Shown piece after piece: positions 1-6,517 of a DNA stretch of 64,000 nt. The stretch lies in the NCBI RefSeq assembly GCF_002097535.1, contig NZ_CP020772.1, positions 3,512,501-3,576,500 on the forward strand, read 5' to 3'. A model generated the notes under the pieces. The model saw nothing but the letters and a program-made list of their open reading frames with translations. It had not been told where the DNA came from and did not search any database. The stretch's first letter is position 1; each line of letters opens with the position of its first letter. The position numbers were made by a program, and so were the translations under genes. This DNA comes from Halobacillus mangrovi (lineage in GTDB: Bacteria; Bacillota; Bacilli; Bacillales; Halobacillaceae).

Positions 1-593
1 AAGTGGCCATCAATGATTTGATAAGTCTTCACATCTTTATGGGATCCACTGTCCAAAGGTACATTTTCATCTAGGAACTTTTTCGAATAAGCAATAACTT
101 TGTCTCCGCGTACAGGGTTGTAATCCCCTTTGATTTCAGCCCCGCCTTCCTCACTAATCGCATCAGTTCCGTACAAGGCATCATACAAACTGCCCCAGCG
201 TGCATTGGCTGCATTGATCGCATAACGGGCATTATTAACCGGAACAACAAGCTGAGGCCCCGCCTGCACGGCAATTTCATCGTCAACGTTCTCCGTCGAT
301 ACTTCAAAATCTTCCACTTCCGGTTCAATATAGTTCAATTCTTTTAAAAAGGATTTATAAGCATCCGCATCGCCCTTAGAGTTTTGCTTATGCCACTCGT
401 GAATTTTATTTTGAATCTCCTCACGTTTTTGCAATAACGCTTTGTTTTCCGGAGCAAGATTATGAACGATCGCTTCTAAGCCTGACCAGAAATCATCACT
501 CGAAACTCCGCTTTCTGGAATTGCTTCTTTGTTGATGAACTCATACAGGACAGGTGCAACCTGAAGTTTGCCAACCGTTACGTAGTCTTTCAC
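1..593 (-). CDS. glcB: Malate synthase G, N-terminal part (runs off the left edge)
   Basis: Glyoxylate-shunt enzyme that condenses glyoxylate and acetyl-CoA to malate. Only the first 197 codons lie in the window. The translation starts KDYVTVGKLQVAPVLYEF and contains AGPQLVVPVNNARYAINAAN followed by ARWGSLYDALYG, which are strongly conserved in the long G-type malate synthases. The GTG start at 593 is chosen because the in-frame upstream codon is a stop and an AAGGAGG lies 8 nt before it. The gene is divergent from a LysR-type regulator. The isocitrate lyase partner is not visible. Family assignment is confident; the catalytic C-terminal part lies outside the window. Confidence 0.9.
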   Translation of the reverse strand, partial: MKDYVTVGKLQVAPVLYEFINKEAIPESGVSSDDFWSGLEAIVHNLAPENKALLQKREEIQNKIHEWHKQNSKGDADAYKSFLKELNYIEPEVEDFEVSTENVDDEIAVQAGPQLVVPVNNARYAINAANARWGSLYDALYGTDAISEEGGAEIKGDYNPVRGDKVIAYSKKFLDENVPLDSGSHKDVKTYQIIDGH

Positions 594-615
594 AGTTCAT
601 TCCTCCTTCATTGAT

Positions 616-629
616 ATAAAACGCTTTCA
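616..629. promoter_or_regulatory. Candidate catabolite-responsive element (cre)
   Basis: ATAAAACGCTTTCA; read on the minus strand it is TGAAAGCGTTTTAT, which fits the CcpA consensus TGNAANCGNWNNCA except at the final CA. It sits 23 nt upstream of the malate synthase start, where CcpA could act as a roadblock. The regulation is inferred; only the motif is seen. Confidence 0.4.
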
Positions 630-789
630 TAAATTGTCACATTATTCTATCTATTCGTCGTTATTTATCATATAATAAAAATTACCATATCGAAAATATA
701 TATTTGGAATTCATATTATTCCATTTAGTTATAACTGAGTTGATCGTTGAGAGATAGCTATTTGGCCAGAAAAAGGGGAGAGATTCTTT

Positions 790-1677
790 TTGGATATTCG
801 TCATTTGGAGTATTTTTCAGAGGTAGCTAAACAATTAAGTTTTACAAAAGCAGCCGCCTCCCTGCATGTTTCTCAGCCATCCCTAAGCAAAGTGATCAAA
901 CAGCTGGAAACCGAATTAGGCGTTCCGTTATTTTACCGATCTAAACAGCTGCAATTGACCGATGCAGGGAAAGCCGTGCTCGTGAACGCCATCAGTGTCC
1001 TGGACGCCTTTCATAATCTCACTTCAGAACTAGGTGACATTATCGATTTAAAAAAAGGTGAAATCAAAATTGGCATCCCTCCGATCACTGGGGCTGCCTT
1101 TTTTTCAAAGATTATCAGTTATTACCGCGATCGATATCCTCAAATTAAAATCCTGTTAAGCGAAGTCGGCTCAAAAATGATCAAACAGGGCGTCGAGGAC
1201 GGCTCGCTGGATATTGGACTTGTGTGCAACCTGCCTGTCCAATCTGACAGTTTCGACACGCTCGAAGTTATCAATGATCCACTTATGCTGCTTGTGCATA
1301 AGGAAAGTGAGCTTGCTAAAAAGTCATCTATCAATTTAGCAGAAATGAAAAAAGAATCCTTCATCCTTTATCGAGAGGACTTTACGCTCCACGATCGGAT
1401 CATCGAAGAATGTAAAAGCAAAAACTTTTACCCGAATGTCGTCTGCCACAGCTCACATCGAGACTTCATGATTGAAATGGTCGAGGCCAAAGTAGGTATC
1501 GCCTTGCTGCCAAGTCAGATTGCTACAGATATTAAAAACCGAGAAATCGTGGCGATTCCGCTCGAGCATTCGAGCCTTAGTCTTGAGCTTGGAATGGTCT
1601 GGAAAAAGAACAAGTACCTGCCGTTTGCTGTGCGTGAGTTTATCGATATGTCGAAGGAATATATGGCAGAAGCGTAA
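790..1677 (+). CDS. LysR-family transcriptional regulator
   Basis: A 295-residue protein with an N-terminal winged helix-turn-helix (MDIRHLEYFSEVAKQLSFTK, then AAASLHVSQPSLSKVIKQLE at about residues 20-40), followed by a two-lobe LysR substrate-binding domain. The start is TTG at 790, with GGGGAG ending 9 nt upstream. It is divergent from malate synthase G across a 196-base shared control region, the usual arrangement for a LysR protein that controls its neighbour. Control of glcB is therefore plausible but inferred. The effector is unknown. B. subtilis relatives include CitR- and CynR/YwbI-like proteins, and no finer assignment can be made from the sequence. Confidence 0.9.
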   Translation: MDIRHLEYFSEVAKQLSFTKAAASLHVSQPSLSKVIKQLETELGVPLFYRSKQLQLTDAGKAVLVNAISVLDAFHNLTSELGDIIDLKKGEIKIGIPPITGAAFFSKIISYYRDRYPQIKILLSEVGSKMIKQGVEDGSLDIGLVCNLPVQSDSFDTLEVINDPLMLLVHKESELAKKSSINLAEMKKESFILYREDFTLHDRIIEECKSKNFYPNVVCHSSHRDFMIEMVEAKVGIALLPSQIATDIKNREIVAIPLEHSSLSLELGMVWKKNKYLPFAVREFIDMSKEYMAEA

Positions 1678-1790
1678 GGGGTAAAACTTGTTAGGGTTGC
1701 CTATCTATATACGGATACGACCGATTTCGCTCTTTTCCACAACGAAAACCAATTATACTGAAACTATAATCAATGGAAGGAGATCTTGTT

Positions 1791-1820
1791 ATGTCACTTA
1801 TCATTCGACCTCCTTGTTAA
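1791..1820 (+). CDS. Nine-residue leader peptide MSLIIRPPC
   Basis: ATG TCA CTT ATC ATT CGA CCT CCT TGT TAA, preceded by GGAAGGAG ending about 10 nt before the ATG. The ORF is too short to be an ordinary gene but has a good ribosome binding site and lies 76 nt upstream of an MFS transporter start. Codons 7-9 (CCTCCTTG, 1809-1816) are themselves complementary to a Shine-Dalgarno core, and the peptide ends Arg-Pro-Pro-Cys. The arrangement matches leader peptides of antibiotic-inducible resistance genes (erm, cat, bmr type). The function is inferred. Confidence 0.55.
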   Translation: MSLIIRPPC

Positions 1821-1848
1821 TTTGTAACCAAAACGTGTGAGCGTGCTC

Positions 1849-1889
1849 CCCCTTTTCCTATGTCTGATCTAGACAAAAGGAAAAGGAGG
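1849..1889 (+). promoter_or_regulatory. Hairpin that sequesters the Shine-Dalgarno of the MFS gene
   Basis: Left arm CCCTTTTCC, TGTCT (to 1865), loop GATCT, right arm AGACA (from 1871), GGAAAAGG (1879-1886). TGTCT/AGACA and CCTTTTCC/GGAAAAGG pair around a small internal bulge, burying most of the AAGGAGG at 1883-1889 that serves the ATG at 1897. CCTCCTT inside the leader peptide (1809-1815) could compete for the same Shine-Dalgarno. This is the layout of a translational attenuator. The pairing was read by eye and not computed. Confidence 0.55.
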
Positions 1890-1896
1890 ACCGGTT

Positions 1897-3048
1897 ATGA
1901 AAAACATCCGACTATTATACGTTATCGGATTTTTACAAAGCTTCGTGCCCGCGTATGTCATTGAACGGCTGTTCTGGGAAATGCGCGGCATGAATGTGGA
2001 GATGGTTGTCTGGACAGAGCTCATCTATGCCTTAACCATTATCAGTGCGGAAGTTCCTACCGGAATACTTGCCGATCGAATTGGACGCAAACCAATGATT
2101 CAAATGGCAGCTATTTTTGGCTGTCTAGAGTTCGCCATTCTCATCGGTGCGAGTGAATTTTGGCACTTTGGTCTCGCTGTGTTTCTTGCCGCTATCGGAA
2201 CAGCATGCAGCAGTGGAGCTTTATATGCGTATGTGTATGACAAGTTGATGGAAGAAAAAAAGCAAATTCAGTTTGAAAAGCATGTGGGTTACCTGCAAGC
2301 CATCAGTACCGTGACGACAATCGCTGTCGCTTTTCTTGGAAGCTGGATAGCCGCAAACTATGGACTGATTGTAAACTACTGGGTTTCGCTAATGGCTTTA
2401 AGTGCAGCGTTCTTTCTCGCCCTGTTTTTATCTGAGCCGGAAAGAACAAAGGGGCAAGAATCAGCCGTTGCACACATTCGCACATCGTTTCAGGTACTGC
2501 GCTCCCATCCCGAGCTCTGGATGAGCCTGCTCTCCGGGATGATTCTCGGTGCTTCGTTCACCTTCCTAGATGAATTTTGGCAGCTCTATTTAAGAGACGC
2601 CGGGATGCCAGTAGGATCGTTCGGTTTATTTATGGCGCTGTTTTTTTTCATTCGTCTTCCTGGTCAATTGTCCGCTCATATCTTAACTCGAAGGTTCAAA
2701 ACACAAATTCTTCTCTTGATCGTCTTAGCTGTCTTTACTCTCGGATTTTTCGGATTGACGTTTTCACCTGGCTGGATCGGCATTGCCCTCATTTTTGTTA
2801 TTTATCTTTTTGATGGGCCCGTCGAACCAGTAGTAGCTGGGTATCTGCACCACCAAATTGGTCCCGAACAGCGAGCCACCATTGAATCGTTCTGGTCCTT
2901 AGGCGGAAACGTGACACTGGTGATCGTTGGCCTGGGCTTTGGCTATGTATCTGCCTCATTTAAACTTTTAGGTGGATTCGGCTGGATCAGTGCTATTTGC
3001 GGAGGATTTTTCTTTATTGCTTTATGGATGTACAAAGTGAAAGAATAG
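1897..3048 (+). CDS. Major facilitator superfamily transporter, probable efflux pump
   Basis: A 383-residue membrane protein with about 12 hydrophobic segments. The loop between segments 2 and 3 carries the MFS motif A variant LADRIGRKPMI (about residues 59-69), and the C-terminal half repeats the bundle. The start ATG at 1897 has AAGGAGG seven nt upstream, inside a hairpin and behind a leader peptide. This suggests induction by a translation inhibitor, hence export of a drug or toxic compound. The substrate cannot be read from the sequence. It is monocistronic, bounded by a terminator at 3050-3092, and lies downstream of the LysR gene on the same strand without an obvious terminator between them. 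Confidence 0.85.
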   Translation: MKNIRLLYVIGFLQSFVPAYVIERLFWEMRGMNVEMVVWTELIYALTIISAEVPTGILADRIGRKPMIQMAAIFGCLEFAILIGASEFWHFGLAVFLAAIGTACSSGALYAYVYDKLMEEKKQIQFEKHVGYLQAISTVTTIAVAFLGSWIAANYGLIVNYWVSLMALSAAFFLALFLSEPERTKGQESAVAHIRTSFQVLRSHPELWMSLLSGMILGASFTFLDEFWQLYLRDAGMPVGSFGLFMALFFFIRLPGQLSAHILTRRFKTQILLLIVLAVFTLGFFGLTFSPGWIGIALIFVIYLFDGPVEPVVAGYLHHQIGPEQRATIESFWSLGGNVTLVIVGLGFGYVSASFKLLGGFGWISAICGGFFFIALWMYKVKE

Positions 3049-3049
3049 A

Positions 3050-3092
3050 AAAAAGCCAGGCCCTGGGTGATGCCATAAGGGTCTGGCTTTTT
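3050..3092 (+). terminator. Intrinsic terminator of the MFS gene
   Basis: AAAAAGCCAGGCCC pairs with GGGTCTGGCTTTTT, with one mismatch around the loop and a run of five T. It starts just after the MFS stop codon. The A-run on the other side makes it potentially bidirectional. Confidence 0.85.
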
Positions 3093-3127
3093 CGTATGAA
3101 GTGATGAATCCTAACGATTTGGAATGA

Positions 3128-3556
3128 CTAAGAAAAGGGTAGATCCTCTTCCTCATGGTTGAAAGTTTCCGGATAGAATTCAAAACAAAAGTCAGGAAGT
3201 TGATCTAAAGATTCCAATACAGATGTGATCTCTGACTCTTTATCCGCAAAACGAATATCAAAAAATAAATACTCCCCCATTGGGATCACAATTTTTTCAA
3301 ATCCATCTGTTTCCCCGAATTCCCCCACTTCACAAGCGGCATAGTATTCATACGAGTGACTTTCATTTAAAAAACTTATATATCCGATGGCTTCTTTTCT
3401 GTCGATCAGATGGCATATATCGCTTTTATAAAATCGTTCCGTGAAAGTTGTCCAAAACGCTGGCAAGTCCACAGATTGATGAAAGGATAGGAGATCTGGG
3501 TGCTTCATTCCAACAAAGTATCTGTCCCTCGTGAACTCTTTTACTTTCTGTTTCAT
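3128..3556 (-). CDS. GyrI-like / AraC effector-binding-domain protein
   Basis: A 142-residue soluble acidic protein with ATG at 3556 and GAGGG about 8 nt upstream. The pattern of a short beta/helix module followed by an aromatic-rich second repeat (YEYYAACEVGEF, VIPMGEYLFFDI, then FEFYPETF near the C-terminus) resembles stand-alone GyrI-like small-molecule-binding domains, known from the effector domains of AraC-type regulators and from SbmC/GyrI. There is no DNA-binding domain. Family membership rests on pattern recognition and is moderately sure. The role (ligand sequestration or hydrolysis) is unknown. It stands alone, convergent with the MFS gene. Confidence 0.55.
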   Translation of the reverse strand: MKQKVKEFTRDRYFVGMKHPDLLSFHQSVDLPAFWTTFTERFYKSDICHLIDRKEAIGYISFLNESHSYEYYAACEVGEFGETDGFEKIVIPMGEYLFFDIRFADKESEITSVLESLDQLPDFCFEFYPETFNHEEEDLPFS

Positions 3557-3638
3557 ATAGGCACCCTCTCTTTAACCATTGTAAGTTTGAATATGACCTT
3601 ACATCTCTCATTCTATCATTCAAGGAAAGCTGCTCTTT

Positions 3639-5006
3639 TTAATAGATCAGCAGTGTAAGCAATGCCACCCCGATGCCGAGAAAACCTAACAATAGACTGT
3701 ATGGCAAGTTCCTCAGGACGATTTGATACGGATTCATCCGCAGCGCCACTGATGTTATCGTGACGATCAGTCCATAGGGGGCAGACGGTACCGTAGCAAT
3801 CGCGCAGGCGGCTAGAAGGATCGTCAATGTAGCTGGTGGAAAGGCCCCGATCAATAATTCGCTTACGCCTCCAAAAATCCCCATCGTCGCAATCGGATGT
3901 ACGCCTAATAATGTCATCACAAGGAATGCGGCCTGGATGAATAACATGATCAGCAGTGGATTCCCTTCAAGAGCGACAATTGGATCTTGCAGGTATTTTA
4001 AATATGGAGATGCGTTCAATGTTTGTGTTAAAAAAGATAGTGATAACAGCAAAACTATAAAATTGCTCAAATGATTGGTCTTCCATTTCCAAGTGGGCAA
4101 GCCAATCTGTAGGAAGCTCTTTTTCCTATTTACGAGCATAGCCCACAAGAAGGCAAAAGGAAAAATAGCGATGGTCACGGCAAACAAGAAGTCCAATTGA
4201 ACAACATTTCCTAAAAAGACAACAAAGGATAAGAAGAGCACAAGTGCCATAATAAATTGCATAAGTTTTCGTTTGCTTTGGCCGGAACCTTTATCTAAAG
4301 ATAAACTTTCTTCGATTTCCCGTTTATTGAATATTATTTTTCCTATCAAGGAATCAATAGAGATACCCAGAACAGCAATCAACAGCATCCATGGCAGCAC
4401 TTCTAAGTAGCTGGCACCTGTAATAAAGATCGAAGTAGCCAGCAATATTTCAAGCGGGCTCCATAGCAATGCCAGGGAGTACCCTCTTAAAGTCGCCATC
4501 AATATGAAGCTGTTACGCACCTTTGTGTTTACTTTTTTCAATTGTTCCTTCAATAAGTCTTGAGAAATCGTTGCGGATGATAAATTCAAAAAAGCTGCTA
4601 GAGATACCATCGTGATTTCACTTCGCACGTATAATCCACCTAACCCTTTAGCATTACTGCCAAGCAGAGATTGGAGGAGCTTGTTGTATCTCCCTGCTTT
4701 TACGACACTGTTCATCCAAGGAAGCATAGAAAGCAGGAATAATAAGCTGATATTCCCAGCAAAGTACAACGGAATGTCGCTAAATGTTGCTTCGCCTGAA
4801 AAAAAGAAAAAAATTCCGGCAGCCAACAGAATGACTCCAAGAATTTTAAATACACGATCCGAACGCGGAAAGCTGATCCCCGTCATTATCATCCCCAGAA
4901 CACCTATGATTATATATAAAACGGAGTTATTCCAAAAAAGGTGGATGACATCCAGTAAGAACACAAATGAATAAAATATGTACAAATCGTTTGAAAGCCG
5001 GCGCAC
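3639..5006 (-). CDS. Polytopic membrane protein, possible ion-transporter-superfamily permease
   Basis: About 455 residues, almost entirely hydrophobic, with roughly 11-12 membrane spans and a cytoplasmic charged loop near residues 225-250. The C-terminal half carries LLGVHPIATMGIFGG and ATVPSAPYGLIVTITS. These are hairpin-like segments rich in Gly, Pro and small residues, of the kind seen in DcuC, ArsB and NhaD-type carriers, so a transporter is likely. I do not recognise the family precisely. The ATG at 5012 is almost abutted by AGGAGA, so the GTG at 5006, six nt beyond that Shine-Dalgarno, is the better start. It is a single gene with no informative neighbours. Confidence 0.6.
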   Translation of the reverse strand: MRRLSNDLYIFYSFVFLLDVIHLFWNNSVLYIIIGVLGMIMTGISFPRSDRVFKILGVILLAAGIFFFFSGEATFSDIPLYFAGNISLLFLLSMLPWMNSVVKAGRYNKLLQSLLGSNAKGLGGLYVRSEITMVSLAAFLNLSSATISQDLLKEQLKKVNTKVRNSFILMATLRGYSLALLWSPLEILLATSIFITGASYLEVLPWMLLIAVLGISIDSLIGKIIFNKREIEESLSLDKGSGQSKRKLMQFIMALVLFLSFVVFLGNVVQLDFLFAVTIAIFPFAFLWAMLVNRKKSFLQIGLPTWKWKTNHLSNFIVLLLSLSFLTQTLNASPYLKYLQDPIVALEGNPLLIMLFIQAAFLVMTLLGVHPIATMGIFGGVSELLIGAFPPATLTILLAACAIATVPSAPYGLIVTITSVALRMNPYQIVLRNLPYSLLLGFLGIGVALLTLLIY

Positions 5007-5159
5007 AATCATTCTCCTATCTAATGAGGACGAAGCTCTATAGTTACGAGAGTTCGTTTATTATCTCAATGAATCAATGACCTCATCCTATACAGAAGCG
5101 GAAAATTTTTCAATGAAGACGCTTGGATGGTCATTTCAAAGAATGATCGAAACCCTTAG

Positions 5160-5786
5160 TTAAGCATCATTTAATGGTCGTGAATCTGGCTTAGCCCATA
5201 CGAGGTGAACAGCGTCGAATAATGCGCTCTCTATACGGCTTGTTTCTAATGGTGATGCCTCAATTAATTTTATGATGTCACGGTTGATGTGACAGCCTAC
5301 TCTCTTATTAAAGAGCGGGTCAAAAACATGCTGGAGCTTAGAGATAATCCGATTCGAGCTAACCCCATGTTCCATTAGTAAAACCTGGCCATCGTCCTTA
5401 CACCATGTTGCTAACAGGCTTAATACTCTCTCAGGGTTTGGATAGGCACACATCGATAACGTAGAAACGACCGTATCAAACGAGTTTTCCGGCAAATCTA
5501 GTTCTTCAACATTGGCAACTAAAAAGTCCACATGGCTGTCCGTCTCGCTCGCAACCTCTTTCGCGTGCTGTATCATTGCAGGGCTGAGGTCCACGGCAAG
5601 AATAGAAGCGTCCTTAGGGTAGTATTGAAAGTTCGTCCCCGCCCCTGCGGATACCTCTAAGATCTTTCCGTTTGCTGAGCTAAGAAGTTTCTGACGCCAT
5701 TGATGATCTGGAGTTTTCTTCCTCGCCCGTTTGGAGTACTTTTTGGCTTGTTTATTGAACAGTTTTTTCTGTTGATCGATGTTCAT
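5160..5786 (-). CDS. Class I SAM-dependent methyltransferase
   Basis: 208 residues. The Rossmann-fold SAM site is visible as ILEVSAGAGTNFQYYP (about 42-57, motif I), AVDLSPAMIQHAKE (acidic end of strand 2) and VEELDLPENSFDTVVSTLSM (motifs II/III), typical of the Methyltransf_11 group that includes ubiquinone/menaquinone and phospholipid N-methyltransferase relatives. A basic N-terminus (KKYSKRARKK) might contact lipid or nucleic acid. The substrate is not determinable. It is a single gene, with ATG at 5786. Confidence 0.8.
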   Translation of the reverse strand: MNIDQQKKLFNKQAKKYSKRARKKTPDHQWRQKLLSSANGKILEVSAGAGTNFQYYPKDASILAVDLSPAMIQHAKEVASETDSHVDFLVANVEELDLPENSFDTVVSTLSMCAYPNPERVLSLLATWCKDDGQVLLMEHGVSSNRIISKLQHVFDPLFNKRVGCHINRDIIKLIEASPLETSRIESALFDAVHLVWAKPDSRPLNDA

Positions 5787-5964
5787 GCCGTCACCGCCTT
5801 TTTCATTTTATTAGTTAATTCGCGGTCTTATTTTCATCTTATTCACTCTTCTTACAAAAGTAGTCTATCTAAAACTTAATATAAAAAGCAGAAATTGAAT
5901 AGAGATAAGATTAAATATGAAAGATCGAGGCATAATAAAAACGATTTCTCTAAGGAGGGTTTTT

Positions 5965-6138
5965 ATGAGTAAAAACAAAAAGAGTCAAAAGAAAAACAAT
6001 CCGAAAGGCACAGACCGAGGAGCAACTAATCAGAAGCTTAACGTCCAGCTCGAAAGTGGACACAAAAAAGATGATGAATTGTCTGCTGCTTATATGAACA
6101 ACAATACGGCAGCTATTGATGTTAACGAAGAAGAATAA
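5965..6138 (+). CDS. Small hydrophilic protein of unknown function (57 aa)
   Basis: The ORF opens at 5917, but the real start is almost certainly ATG 5965, six nt after a perfect AAGGAGG (5952-5958). The product is very polar, with a Lys-rich N-terminus (MSKNKKSQKKNNPKGT) and an acidic C-terminus (DVNEEE), no membrane segment and no recognised motif. Low complexity and charge are reminiscent of small spore or stress proteins, but there is no direct evidence for that. A strong terminator follows three bases after the stop, which supports a real monocistronic gene. Confidence 0.65.
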   Translation: MSKNKKSQKKNNPKGTDRGATNQKLNVQLESGHKKDDELSAAYMNNNTAAIDVNEEE

Positions 6139-6140
6139 AA

Positions 6141-6189
6141 ATGCCTGGGCCAATTCGCTATTAAATAGCGAATTGGCCCAGGCATCTTT
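6141..6189. terminator. Long perfect-stem bidirectional terminator
   Basis: A 21-bp perfect stem (6141-6161 with 6165-6185) and a 3-nt loop. CTTTTC follows on the plus strand, and on the minus strand TTTTTATTC follows. It serves the 57-aa gene on the plus strand and the convergent 62-aa gene on the minus strand. Confidence 0.85.
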
Positions 6190-6211
6190 TCTATCTTCGA
6201 TGAGATTTTAT

Positions 6212-6400
6212 TTATGCATTCCTCTTCAAGTTTTCCAAAGTTAAAAAATGATTTAAGATGAATTGCCGTACTTCCCAATCTTCAAATTCTTCTTGTCCAT
6301 CGGTGAATGTTGATTGATGGTAGGAGTAATTTCCAAATTGTGAACGCTCGCCTGAGATCAACTCTTCCATCACTTTGTTCGTCTTCTCCATATAAGTCAT
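6212..6400 (-). CDS. Small acidic protein of unknown function (62 aa)
   Basis: MTYMEKTNKVMEELIS at the N-terminus and FEDWEVRQFILNHFLTLE toward the C-terminus suggest a small helical soluble protein. The ORF opens at 6421, but GAAAGGG lies 8 nt before the ATG at 6400, so that start is preferred. It is convergent with the 57-aa gene and shares its terminator. Overlapping ORFs in other frames (6090-6278 and 6282-6506) are less protein-like. No family is recognised. Confidence 0.5.
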   Translation of the reverse strand: MTYMEKTNKVMEELISGERSQFGNYSYHQSTFTDGQEEFEDWEVRQFILNHFLTLENLKRNA

Positions 6401-6517
6401 GCTCATCACCCTTTCTAGCAACAGTATTGCCAGAATAACAACTTTCTATAATAAAGGTTTCATAGAAGGATTCGGCATTTATTGCTATAGAGAGCATAGG
6501 GTTCATTTAATCTATGA

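Noticed and set aside
71..328. 85-codon minus-strand ORF at the left edge
   Set aside because: It is another frame of the truncated malate synthase G gene, whose translation is clearly the real one.
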